Part shown: positions 15,701 to 25,490 of the stretch, piece after piece | Numbering within the stretch: the first letter of the stretch is position 1 | Layout of the letters: every line of letters starts with the position of its first letter | Source of the DNA: Azolla caroliniana | Lineage: Eukaryota > Polypodiophyta | Assembly (NCBI GenBank): GCA_043228905.1 | Contig: JBHGNT010000009.1 | Coordinates: forward strand, 17,980,001-18,044,000 | Direction: 5' to 3' | Length of the DNA: 64,000 bases | Translations under genes and position numbers: made by a program | Notes under the pieces: model-generated | The model's database searches: none | Told to the model about the DNA's origin: nothing | Seen by the model: only the letters and a program-made list of their open reading frames with translations

Positions 15701-17884
15701 GCTATAGGAGCCATTCTTATGCAACAAGATTCTGAAAATAGGCTTATGCATCCTATATATTTTATTAGTAAAGCCATGTCTGATGTAGAGAAAGAATTCT
15801 TAGAAGTAGAAAAGTGGATGTTAGCTCTTATATATGCTTGTAAAAAGTTTAGAAGCTTTCTACTACCTCATCATTTTGTAATAATCACTAGCATGTCATT
15901 ACTCCCATATGTACTTCAACATGTGAGCATTTCAGCACGAATTGCTAAATGGGCTCTACTATTGGCGGAGTTTGATTTTGAAGTCAAATTGGAATCAACT
16001 ATGCGTGCCGAATTGGCGGATCTTCTCACCTTTAGAGAAACCTTTCATGAAGAAGACTTGGTAAAGCTACGAAAGGCACTTCCCGAGCCGGATATGGAGG
16101 ATGCATTCACCTTATTCTTTGATGGGGCATTTCGCAAAGCCACAAACATAGCCGTGGGTGGGATTATTCTCAAGGATCCTCAAGGAGACAGAGTAAAAAG
16201 TGAAGGTATTACATTAAGTGGTGTGAATTCAAATAATGAAGCGGAGTATGCTACCTTGTGTTATGGTCTTCGTCTATGTAAAGCTATGAAGATAAAAAGA
16301 TTAATTCTTAAGGGTGATTCCTTATTGGTAATTAAACAAATTCAAGGCAATTGGAAATGTCAAAGTGATGGGCTTAGAAATTTTTATAAAGAAGCAATGA
16401 GTCTACTAAGGTCTTTTGAAAAGATACAGGTTAAGCATGTGGGGAGATTATACAATAAAGAAGCGGATGCATTAGCTCAAGCCCAATTAGATAAGATCAA
16501 GGAAGGTTTCGTTGGTGTTTTGGAGACGTGCAAAGATGTAGACTCCCTAGAGGAAGTACATAATTTTCTTAATAAAGGAGAGTTTCCAAATAACCTCAAT
16601 GCTTTGCAAAGAAAGCGTTTGGTGGCAAAGGCTTCACAATATCATTTGGTGGGTGAAGATTTGTACAACAAAGGGAAAGATGGAGTTTTACGAAGAGTTC
16701 CTAACAAAAGCGAGATTATAAAGATACTCTTTAAGTTGCATGAAGAAGTTTGTGGTGGGCATTTAGCCCATGATATAATGATAAGAAAGATTTTACTAAT
16801 TGGTTTTACATGGCCTACTATCCATAGGGATGTGCATGATTGGTGTAGATCTTGTGATGCATGTCAAAAAGCGGGAATAAGACATCTACAAAGTGGACCT
16901 TTACAACCCATTGTGGTGTTTGCTCCATTCGAGAAATGGGGAATTGATGCAGTAGGACCTCTTCCGAAAACTCAACATGGTAAAGAGTTTATTTTGGTGG
17001 CCATTGACTACATGACAAAGTGGGTGGAAGCTATAGCAACTTCCTCGATTAAAGCCAAAGATGTAGCCCAATTTGTGTATAAGAATATTTGTACTAGATT
17101 TGGAATTCCCATGGAGATTGTATCCGATCATGGACCCGGTTTTAGGAGTGAAATGTTAGCTTGTCTATTAAGCAAGTTGAAGATTAAGCATCGATATTCA
17201 ACGCCTTATTATCCTCAAGCAAATGGTGCAGTTGAGAAAGTGAATGGGCTTATAGTGAAGAATTTGACAAAGTTAGTGCAAGACAAAGTAAGAACATGGG
17301 ATAGGTATTTGGATGATACTCTTTGGGCTTATAGAGTTTCTTATAAATCCTCCACAGGTTTTACTCCTTTTTATTTGGTTTATGGAAAAGAAGCGTTACT
17401 TCCGATCGAACTTGAGATCAAAAGTAATAGACTAATGGAGGCATCGCATCACTCAAAAGGAAATGATGTGATGAGTCGTTTAGCGAGCAACCATCTACTA
17501 CAATATTCAAGAGAAGAAGCTGTGGAGCATTACTTAAATCAAGCAATGAAGAGAAAGGAGGCATATGACAAAAAACACAAGGGCAACCACATTGAAGAAG
17601 GATCATTGGTTCTTAGGTATGATAATAGATATGATTATATTCAAGGACAAAAGCTTGATAATAAGTGGGAAGGACCCTTTGTGGTTCACAAAAAGTATGA
17701 CAACGGAAGTTACCAATTGAAAGATGTGGATGGAGCACTTCATTCTTATCGAGTGAACGGATGGCGCCTTAAAAAGTATGTAACTCGGGGACCTACTTAT
17801 ATTCCCCAAGTTACTAATGATATTGTTGATACGGATGGATGGGAGCAAGAAGTGGACTTGTTTCCCCATACATTATTTTCTTAA
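12725..17884 (+). CDS. Gypsy-A Gag-Pol polyprotein with dual RNase H
   Basis: One uninterrupted ORF; the frame is open from 12602, but the first sensible Met after the LTR and PBS is at 12725 (MQFAFSGERTQDAG), giving 1719 residues. Order: Gag (RARDWYDSLP..YERNFKDLW), zinc knuckle CYSCQEEGHISTRC, a K/R/E-rich linker, protease ALVDSGA, RT with an FMDD active site at 15245-15256, a first RNase H that has lost its key acids (SVGSHAIGAIL; ITSMSLL in place of TDH), a second, archaeal-type RNase H (FFDGA, NEAEYA, KGDSLL, NKEADALA), and an integrase with D, D, E at 16946, 17126 and 17234 (DD35E spacing). No chromodomain. The second RNase H points to the Tat lineage. Confidence 0.95.
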   Translation: MQFAFSGERTQDAGAFLASFEHHAVSIGRITDNEKLPLLVATFYGRARDWYDSLPPNQQGAYQLLVHQFRAKYIQRRSATEVREELFRLKMESPIGFTEYERNFKDLWTTWIRLRGGTEDEWFKMERFKMGLDMYFRLEANLKDPTSFQALIQVCQAYDRQVKMMSSLGDPQMTALGANLMPRANFQASSSIVHGGQVFPNVYTTTTINPTSISQEVEQVRSEQDTMALVNRRFDEVMTHLRQSQAIHNTIPDGGGSRGHHGVICYSCQEEGHISTRCPHRQQRGMGRGIYQVQRNGQRPNNNEVEGNVTLPMAQVPTIPHNVNLLNFIDDSDNSFEVAPVKRTRSSQKEKEVEGESSASRQKKKSKENEKEEKLRRRHSRRKIKMEDIPMGEGVEAFNLKHELISSGPRITWPQLLQLSPTLRKEWGRLASIRQSRKTVHYVGIVRVEDRKDIRPTIPVSIKGFHIKDALVDSGARVSLISEFVVNKVGIPISRSSSARVAVADGGVVHCIGIVEDVVIKCFGVSISMDFHVIPLKGPSYSLVLGRPWMQELNVVQDWSKGLMTITPSKGVSIHYDMRQQRLIEKEEDGITEYDSGSAYESDESEDSSSEWEMTTSYAVLKEEDDEGGLITMEQKEKMISKDLKGQERQQFINLISEFPNLFISDYAHIRGVDVIQHHINLKEGTTPVAQKLRRLGHVQKEALLKEVKALLRAQFIYPVEDSEWVSPIVVVPKKNGKWRVCVDYKPLNAATKRDHFPLPFQDEILDEIAGHEMYSVCDGYSGYFQIRIAEEDQKKTTFITPWGCFAYRCMPFGLTNAVFTFNRLAIHVFQPFFGKFVRVFMDDFAIYSSRKDHLEKVRLAFKRLEECKMQLNPEKCHIGEKEVVMLGHVVPQEGIKVDSSKIEAIQKLTTPTSIKDLEVFVQKVRYFERFIHMLAQILYPFRIILHTNNFLWTSTTEEQYVRIKKLLCNAPILKPPDRTSTFFLSLSVGSHAIGAILMQQDSENRLMHPIYFISKAMSDVEKEFLEVEKWMLALIYACKKFRSFLLPHHFVIITSMSLLPYVLQHVSISARIAKWALLLAEFDFEVKLESTMRAELADLLTFRETFHEEDLVKLRKALPEPDMEDAFTLFFDGAFRKATNIAVGGIILKDPQGDRVKSEGITLSGVNSNNEAEYATLCYGLRLCKAMKIKRLILKGDSLLVIKQIQGNWKCQSDGLRNFYKEAMSLLRSFEKIQVKHVGRLYNKEADALAQAQLDKIKEGFVGVLETCKDVDSLEEVHNFLNKGEFPNNLNALQRKRLVAKASQYHLVGEDLYNKGKDGVLRRVPNKSEIIKILFKLHEEVCGGHLAHDIMIRKILLIGFTWPTIHRDVHDWCRSCDACQKAGIRHLQSGPLQPIVVFAPFEKWGIDAVGPLPKTQHGKEFILVAIDYMTKWVEAIATSSIKAKDVAQFVYKNICTRFGIPMEIVSDHGPGFRSEMLACLLSKLKIKHRYSTPYYPQANGAVEKVNGLIVKNLTKLVQDKVRTWDRYLDDTLWAYRVSYKSSTGFTPFYLVYGKEALLPIELEIKSNRLMEASHHSKGNDVMSRLASNHLLQYSREEAVEHYLNQAMKRKEAYDKKHKGNHIEEGSLVLRYDNRYDYIQGQKLDNKWEGPFVVHKKYDNGSYQLKDVDGALHSYRVNGWRLKKYVTRGPTYIPQVTNDIVDTDGWEQEVDLFPHTLFS

Positions 17885-18128
17885 TAGTCCATATTGTAGA
17901 CCCATCTTTCTCTCTATTAACAAAGAGGAAGATGGTAATAGTGATTATCTTTTTTATTTGTAGAGAATGTGAGGTTTTTCCTACCGATTAGCGGGGGTTT
18001 TACTCACATCTTTTTATTTTCTTTTTATTATATCTCTCTCATTGTCTATAGCCAAGAGATTGGCGAGAGAGCTTTTGTTTGTTAAGTACTGCCAATAAGT
18101 GCTTCGCCATAAATGGCTTAGCCTCTAA
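17885..18128 (+). other. Gypsy-A 3' untranslated region
   Basis: Non-coding, T-rich stretch between the gag-pol stop and the polypurine tract; no second ORF is visible. Confidence 0.7.
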
Positions 18129-18145
18129 CAAGGGGGAGGGCTAAA
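18129..18145 (+). other. Polypurine tract of gypsy-A
   Basis: CAAGGGGGAGGGCTAAA ends directly before the TGTGGAAG start of the 3' LTR. Confidence 0.85.
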
Positions 18146-18895
18146 TGTGGAAGTGTTTTTAGAATCTAAGCCATTGAACATTAGGAGAATATAAAGTATA
18201 GATAATTCACCTTTTGAGGATAAGAACACGAACTAAGACCTTAGGGAAGAAGTCAAAAGTAAAAATACGAGACCAAGAGAAAAGTAAAAAGAGAAAACGC
18301 AGACTATAAAAAACAGTAAAAATAGAATGGTCATAACTCCCTCGTTGTTTATCCAAATATCACGTTTAAATATGGATTAGAAAGCTTGTAAAAAGAGCTT
18401 TCTATAGCTTTTTAAATCGCTTAATTTGGATATCGGATAAGGGAGATATGACGATTAGAAGGTCGATGTGTCATAGCTAAAAATAGGGAGATAAAAAGCT
18501 TCTAAAAATAGCATGAACGTGGATAAGAAGAGGAAGGTTATAAAAGAAGAAGTGATATTAGTGAAGAGGGAGGGCTAAGAGTGAAGGCCAAAGAGTGGAT
18601 GAGGAGTGTTAGGAAGAAGTGTCTTTGTGGAAGAGGAAGTGTCTTAGAAGAGGAAGGTCTTTGGTTTTAGTTCAATGTGGAGTTTGTCTCCTTTGTATTC
18701 TCTTGATGTTGGAATATCAGAACATTCTTATTTCTTGTTCGCTTTCTCTATCTTTTTTCTTAGTTTCTTGAGTTATACTCTCTAATCATAATTACCTAGA
18801 GCTATATAATATATTATGATTTTCAATTCCATCTAATCGGTTTGGTCAAGCCCTCATATAGTGTATAACTATCTATTATCTTATACACCCTATCA
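18146..18895 (+). mobile_element. Gypsy-A 3' LTR
   Basis: 750 bp, TGTGGAAG...CCCTATCA, followed by TSD CTAGT. It preserves the empty gypsy-B target site (AGAAC at 18719-18723). Confidence 0.95.
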
Positions 18896-19852
18896 CTAGT
18901 CATTGGAGGTGAGCATCTCGTCGAAATCAATAAGCTCAAATCCCTCCTTTCCAACAAGTTCGAGATGACGGACATGAAGGAGCTCCACTACTTCCTCGGC
19001 ATCAAGGTAATTCGGACTCCGGTCGGAATCATGATCTCTCAATGGCACTACATCCTCAACTTGTTATACGAGTTCAGTATGGTTGAGTGCAAATCCGCGG
19101 CAACCCCGCTCGATCGCAATCTCAAACTAGATGCGAACTCTGGCACCCAAGCGTGTGAGCTGACTCAGTATCAGCAACTCATCGGGAGTCTCATCTACCT
19201 CACGATCACTTGACCCGATCTCAGTTATCCGGTCAGTCTCCTTAGTCAATTCATGCAAACACCACGTGATACTCACTTGGATTGCGTTAAGCGAGTTCTA
19301 CGATACATGAGCCGCACAATGGATTGTGGCATCCTCTACAAGACCGCGATGCCAATACAACTCGAGGGGTACACATACGCCGATTGGGCCGGCTACAAAG
19401 CTGATAGAAGATCAACCTCCGGATTTGTTTTCTCCCTTGGCAGCGGAGCAATATCCTGGAGCAGCAAAAAGCAACCAACTGTCGCTCTTTTGAGCACAGA
19501 GGCGGAATACAAGGGCGCAACAGTGGCCGCATGTGAAGCCGTATGGCTCAAAAGGATACTCAAGGATCTGGGTGTACCCATCAAGGATCCGACTTCCCTT
19601 TACTGCGACAACATGAGCAGTATCTAGCTGGCTCGGAACCCGGTGTTCCACGCGCGGACAAAGCACATCGAAGTGCATTATCACTTCATCTGAGAGTGCA
19701 TTCTAGCTGGCGATGTCGACCTACAACACATTAGCACCAATCTTCAAACGGCTGACATCTACACTAAAGCCTTAGGAGCCGACAAGCTATGCCAATTCAT
19801 GACCGATCTCGGATTGACGATCCCTGACCTGCCAAGCTTGAGGGGGGAGTAC
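18896..19852 (+). pseudogene. Copia-3 reverse transcriptase end and RNase H (continues 6047-6212)
   Basis: The frame continues as IGGEHLVEINKLKSLLSNKF, then the MKELHYFLGI connection domain, IGSLIYLT, the RNase H motifs YADWAGY, TEAEYKGA and LYCDNMSSI, and a terminal SLRGEY. In-frame stops occur at 19213-19215, 19625-19627 and 19691-19693; two of them are TGA where family members have CGA. A polypurine tract (GAGGGGGGAGTAC) ends the ORF and TGAAGACG at 19853 looks like an LTR start. Confidence 0.9.
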
Positions 19853-19945
19853 TGAAGACGCTACGCAATAACGGGTGGATTCCGCAAACCACGCACCCTA
19901 CGCAATAACGTGTGGATTACGCAACCGCGCAACAAAGCCGTGAAG
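19853..19945 (+). mobile_element. Short LTR remnant of copia-3
   Basis: Begins TGAAGACG just after the polypurine tract and contains two imperfect copies of a ~38-bp unit (CTACGCAATAACG...GGATT.CGCAA). After about 90 bp it runs into copia-3 coding DNA, so most of the LTR is missing. Confidence 0.5.
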
Positions 19946-21950
19946 AGCCGCCACTATGCACCCGATTCGGCACATCGGCAATGTTCTGTTGGGAAAAGAA
20001 GGTAAGCAAAATTACATTAAAAATGTCTTGCATGTACCGACCATTACGAAGAATTTGGTCTCCATCGGCCAAATTGTAGAGCAAGGGATGCAAGTTCGAT
20101 TTAATCAAGGCAATTGCTTCATCAAAAAAGAGGGCCGAATGTTCATTCTCGACTCACACAAGATGAAATCAGCCATGTTTGCAAAGGACATGGCATGAAA
20201 GCCGACTCCGACATAGAGCTATGGCACAAGCGAATCGGCCACATCAATCTCAACAAACTCAAAGCAATGAAATCGAAAGGAGTCGTCATCGGACTTTCGA
20301 CATTCAAAGAGAAGGACATTGAAGGCGTATGCGAAGCGTGCCAATTCGGCAACCAACACCGACACCCATTCCCGAAAGACCAGAATGTGACAAAAGGCCT
20401 ACTCGACGTAGTCCATTCCGACGTATGGGGACCGGTGCAGACGGCTACAATCGGCGGATGCCGATATTACGTGCTCTTCATCGACGACTTCTCTAGGAAC
20501 ACTAGGATCTACCCGATGCGGCAAAAGAGCGAAGTGTTCGGACACTTCCAAAAATTCAAGAATGAACTCGAGAAAGCCACGGGCCGACATGTACGATGCC
20601 TTCAATCGGATGGCGGCAAGGAGTACTTCTCGGACGATTTCACAACGTATCTCTGAAAGGAAGGAATTTGGCGAGAATTCACTTGCCGACACACTCCGCA
20701 ACAACACGGAGTAGCCGAGCGCAAAAATCGGCACATCCTCGAAGTAGCGCGGGCCATGATGAACGAGAAGCATATGCCCAAGTCATATTGGGCCGAAGCT
20801 ACAAATACGGCCGTCTACTTGATGAACCGGTGCACAACATCCGGCGTGCACGAGGTCACTCCACACAAAAAATACTTCGGAAAGAAGCCGGACTTATCGC
20901 ACATCTAGATATTCGGCGCGATAGCGTACGTGCACATCCCCGACGAGAAGCGTCAAATGCTTGACCCGAAGTCAGAGAAATGTATCCTCGTAGGATACTC
21001 ATTGGAGCAAAAGGGGTACAAGTGCTACAACCCCTCAACTCGAAAATCTCGAGTAAGTCGAGATGTCATTTTTGACGAGTCCGCATCCTGGTACGCACCA
21101 AAGACAACTTCGACTCCGACTCCGCTCGACTCGGAATCCGCCGAACAAGAGACAGAGGATGAAGATCGCCTTACGCACATGTTTGAAGAAAGTCCGATCA
21201 CGACCCGACTAAGCGGACCACAAGAGCCTTTGAGCGATCAAAGCACATCATGGCCTAGCCCGAAGATGGACAAAGGCAAGGCGAAAATGTCAGAATACAA
21301 AGACGATCGCTTCGACGACGATGAGTCGACTCCCTCACTCGACAGTAAGTTCGACGGCGTTGATGTACCAATCGGAGCTAAGAAAGCCCTCATCTCTGCA
21401 AATGAAAAGCTCCGCCGATCCACTCGTGAAAAGAACCTCGTAAGCTGATTCGGCTACAACGATTATATGGCGTACCATTACGCCTTTATGATGAAGGTAG
21501 CAACAATACGGGAGCCGGAAACCTTTTTCGCAGCCGCGAAGGACCCGCGATGGATCGAAGCAATGAACAAGGAGATGCGTGCATTACGCAAGAACGAGAC
21601 ATGGGATCTCGTTCCCCACTCACTGCACAAGAAGGCGATCGGTTGCAGATGGATCTACAAGGTGAAGTATAACGTTGATGGCTCCGTAAACTGCTACAAA
21701 GCTCGACTCGTAGCAAAAGGATACGCTCAGACGCATGGCGTCGACTACGAAGAGACCTTTGCCCCGGTGGCAAAGATGACAATGGTACGGACCGTAATTG
21801 TGCTTGCCGCGGCGAAAGGGTGGCACCTCCATCAAATGGACGTCAAGAACGCCTTTCTACAAGGCGAATTAGAAGAGGAGGTGTACATGATACAACCACC
21901 CGGCTTCAACTCGAGCACCCATCGAAAGTTGTATGCCGACTCAAGAAGCC
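19946..21950 (+). pseudogene. Copia-3 integrase and N-terminal half of reverse transcriptase
   Basis: Starts at HPIRHIGNVLLGKEGKQ, which follows the protease segment in intact relatives. Then GAG-preintegrase (ELWHKRIGHINLNKLKAMKS), the integrase core (HSDVWGP, SDGGKEYFS, HGVAERKNR: D, D, E all kept), and RT from [20 protein letters not shown] to [18 protein letters not shown]. It ends at RLKKPL near 21950. Stops at 20654-20656, 20906-20908 and 21446-21448 and at least two frameshifts (near 20190 and 21930) make it a pseudogene. Confidence 0.9.
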
Positions 21951-21956
21951 ACTCTA

Positions 21957-22428
21957 GAATGTCGTCTTGACGTCCAATTGCTCTACCTCGAGGTCCATGC
22001 TTGTAGTTATGCCCAATACTGTCCGGATGGATGTCATCTTTACTACCGGGGCAAAGATCTCATCGAAGTCCACTCCTTTCTTCTGTTGGAAGCCCTTCAC
22101 CATGATCTGGGCTTTGTACCTTGGTGGATTCCCGGCGTCTCCCGGTTTCAGCTTGTACACCTAGTGCACTTGTTCCGGAGTGCTCTCTTCCCTTTCGGCA
22201 ACTCCGTCAGTTCGTATGTGTGGTTCTCATACAGGGAATCCATCTCATCCTACATGGCACTCAACCACTTGCGGCAGTGGGTGTCTCTCTTTGCTTCTTC
22301 GAAGCTTTCCGGCTGCCCCTCATCGGTTAGCAACACATGCTCTGCATCCGGAAATCTCCAGGGGGCTCTTCTCTCTCGGAGAGGATATCTCCGTCCTTGG
22401 CTTCTGACTACCGGTGTCATAGTGTAAT
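21957..22428 (-). pseudogene. Copia-2 reverse transcriptase, N-terminal half
   Basis: The minus strand reads DEMDSLYENHTYELTELPKG, YKLKPGDAGN, KGFQQKKGVDFDEIFAPVVK and LDVKTTF, the first half of a copia RT. The missing next residues (EEIYMQQPDGF) are at 3740 on the same strand. Frames shift near 22160, and a stop (TAG) occurs near 22250. The upstream end stops near 22428 next to a palindromic 17-mer also found at the other end of copia-2. Confidence 0.85.
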
Positions 22429-22429
22429 T

Positions 22430-22980
22430 CGCACACTACGTGAAATATGTTAAAAATATATCTGATTGTAGTACGCATAAATAAATAAAAGAAAATATTA
22501 AAAATATTGTTATATGCATAGGGCAAGATTCGAACCCTATACCTCCATGTTAACGATTTTAAGCCTTATCATTGTACTAGCATATTATGAGTTTTAATGT
22601 TATACTAAACTTTATCCCATGTAAATATTCTAGATAAGCATGATAGAAAAAGTTATTCATGCATACACACTCGAGTTAAAAGAAAAGATGTGACAGATAG
22701 CTCATCATGCACATGTAGTGTGCATGAAAACTAAAGTTAGAAAAAGCATGATGCTTGCATGTGATAAACTTAGACTCTTCCATCACTATATAAGGAAGAG
22801 AGAAAAGATGTATATGGTTGTTGATTTTTATAAGGGTTGATTAATATAAAATATTCATGGGATTCACGATTTTTTGCCATCTATTTCTCACTTACAATCT
22901 AAGTATCAATTAATACACTATACTCGAGGGATTCACGATTTTCATATCTTCTTCTTGCAATCTTTTCCTAACTAACATTA
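22430..22980. other. A+T-rich intergenic DNA with a tRNA-like segment
   Basis: No coding sequence seen. At about 22517-22590 the minus strand has A-box-like GCTAGTACAATG and B-box-like GGTTCGAATC, a tRNA-derived (SINE-like) head. CTATATAAGG at about 22784 resembles a TATA box. Might be a solo LTR or SINE remnant; boundaries are not clear. Confidence 0.35.
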
Positions 22981-23079
22981 TCTCATATTCTTCTTTCTCC
23001 TAGTCCAAAACCCCAACGGTTCCCATCCGACTCACGCAAACAATCCGGCGCCGAAAGGCACGACACAAGTGGTGAACTT

Positions 23080-23180
23080 GACGTCTTAAGCTTTCTAGAA
23101 CATTCACGAAACCTCGAGACTCCCATTTCAAAAGACGCACAACCATTCTCCTTCTTAGAACAAAAAAAGTATTGATTCCA
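23080..23180. promoter_or_regulatory. Orphan heat-shock-element promoter copy
   Basis: 23093-23110 is TTCTAGAACATTCACGAA, a perfect four-unit heat-shock element. The following CAAAAGACGCACAACCATT and TTAGAACAAAAAA stretch matches the region upstream of the minus-strand sHSP gene (26795-26880). No sHSP coding sequence follows on either strand, so this looks like a duplicated promoter without its gene. Confidence 0.6.
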
Positions 23181-23895
23181 AAAAAAGATGAAACCGTGTC
23201 CATTGATATTGCCAAGCACCATGTATGCATGATCACATGATTTTTGGATGCATGGAATAGTAATAAGGAGGCAAGATTTGCATCCAAAAGAGACTTAATT
23301 TATGAAATTCTAGATGAAAGCAAAAGCTAGAAGATAAACTTTTAGAACAAAGGGTAATTAAGACGAAACCACCACATCAATCCATTGTGTTGGTATAGTA
23401 TTGAACTTTGTCACATGGAGGTGAATTGTCAAAAGGAGAAGAGTTTATGCCATGGATAGCATGTAGTCACTATTTGTGCTTCCAACTCTAGGCATGATAC
23501 ACATGGCATGTTGTTGTTCGTGATGAGCCATACAACCAAGTTCATGCATGATACACAAGGAAAAGTCGGTTAAACAAACCAACCACATTATCGGTCTCAT
23601 TGGATGATTTCATGAGTGGCAAATATCCAACCATGCGGATTGACCACATTGTTAAGAACCTTGTCACTTGTGTACACTTCACCAACACGACCATTGGTAT
23701 TCACATGAGAGTATTCAAATGAGGAAACAATGTAATGGAAAAGAGACAAAATGCAAAACTTAGAGAAGAATCATTTGTCTCCATTATGTGAAGGGGACAA
23801 ATATAAAATGAAGTAAATGTAAAGGTAAGTAGAAAAGCTAACTTTTGGGCTTGTTTCACTTCTTCTTCACTTTCCTAAGAGAGGCTATAGCGCTT

Positions 23896-23947
<52 letters not shown>

Positions 23948-25100
23948 TTCAATCAAATGCCTAAGTACTAGTTTTTCCATCTTAATAGTTTAGGCTTTCC
24001 TTTTATTTGGCTTGGAATAAGGGTTTTGTTTGGGAGTTATTTAACAAATATAATATTATTCGGAGATATCTCCTTGTGTTAAACATCCACTTAAAAATGC
24101 TTTTCTGTTGACGTTTGGGGCTTTTGAATTGATGACGGGCAATATTTGTGACTCTAAAATTATCTATTGGATTTATGTTATGCTTGATTCTGCTATATTT
24201 CTAGAGGTGTTGTACACATCATTTTGTTTTGTTTCCACAAATATGGTGTAGAAAAGTTGTATGTAAATAATGCCCCATTACTAAACATCCCCTCCCTTCT
24301 TCTTTGTTTGTTCGTGTTGGTTGTCACAATTGACTATAAGGAATATTGCACGTTTTTTACATTTGAATAATCGTTATAACATTTTAAATTATTTTCATCA
24401 ACACTAAATGACCATGACCTACAAACATCAAGTCTCAATGACAATTTGTCGTCATGATAGGCATACAATGTTTGGATCAAGGAGACTAATAATTTGGGGG
24501 ATTCACCCAACCCTAAAAACCGCCCATGCTTTACCTCCTACATATTCATATCCATAGTAGGTTGTTTGTAAGGAGGTTTATGCCCAAACCAAATTGCAAG
24601 CCACTTATGGTCTCTAAACGGAAGGCTCTCCTTTGAAGTTGCAATTGAGGGGACCTCCCTCATTAGGTGATTTTAAACAAGATGATTGTATTCAAAGATG
24701 ACACACATTACATATCAATTTGCATTGGAAAACCAGACTCATAGTTTATGTCAATGACTAATGAATGCAACCATCTATACTACTAGAAACACAAAGGCAC
24801 AAGGAAAAGATATGGAACAAGAGGGAGAAGGTTTCTCTTAACTCTTCTCTTTGTAAAGTTCAAAAAGTGTGCATAACTACCGCACCCACATGTATGTATG
24901 AATGCTAGCATATATAACCTCACACACACATCTCAAGCTTCAAAGTATTTCATTCATTTTATTAAATCAATACTTGTTTGGTTCTCTCACCATAATTATA
25001 CCATACTTACTGTATCAAAGCTTTCATTTACATACATAGTTACACTTTAAGACCACATTTCATTCCAATCATTCAAAATAGAAGTACACTTTAAGACTCC
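23181..25100. other. Intergenic region with a (CT)n microsatellite
   Basis: I see no convincing gene. A (TC)n run of about 46 bp lies at 23898-23944. The rest is A+T-rich with many in-frame stops. Confidence 0.6.
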
Positions 25101-25125
25101 ATTTCATTCCAATCATATCCATCTG

Positions 25126-25490
25126 AGCTGCCTGGTGATCCTAATCCACCCATTTACTTCACCAACAATGACACCCTCCTCTATGAGGCAAAGTGCGATC
25201 ACAACCACGTCCCAATGTTGGAGCTTGTCCGGATCAATGCTGTCTCCAATGTGACCACGACCAACACACCCCAAGAGATCGCCCAAGAGAACCTCAACAT
25301 CCTCTACCACTCCCTCATGACTGCTAACACTGCAGACATGTTCATGGGTGACCCCCACGGTTAAAGATCTACTGAACAAGACTTCCTCAAGGCCGAATTC
25401 ATCTTCTAAAACGAGAAACAGTGACGGCTAATGATGCTTTGGACCTGAGCAAGATGGGGGTGAGCTATGAGGCGGCAGCAGAGTGGAGTA
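25126..25490 (+). pseudogene. Unidentified gene fragment
   Basis: Coding-like composition changes sharply here. The plus strand reads GDPNPPIYFTNNDTLLYEAK, CDHNHVPMLELVRINAV and ENLNILYHSLMTANTADMFM before a TAA; another frame then gives TANDALDLSKMGVSYEAAAE. This looks like one exon of a real protein broken by frameshifts. I do not recognise the family. Confidence 0.3.

Larger units (their letters stand above)
6213..18895 (+). mobile_element. Gypsy-A: complete Tat-type Ty3/gypsy LTR retrotransposon, with gypsy-B nested in its 5' LTR
   Basis: The element runs from TG at 6213 to CA at 18895 with TSD CTAGT on both sides. After subtracting gypsy-B and one copy of its TSD it is about 7 kb. The 5' LTR (6213-6790 plus 12465-12636) and 3' LTR (18146-18895) are both 750 bp and I see no difference between them, so insertion was recent. 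Between them are a PBS, one 1719-codon gag-pol ORF and a polypurine tract. Lack of a chromodomain and presence of a second RNase H place it near the Tat/Ogre/Retand lineages. Confidence 0.95.
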
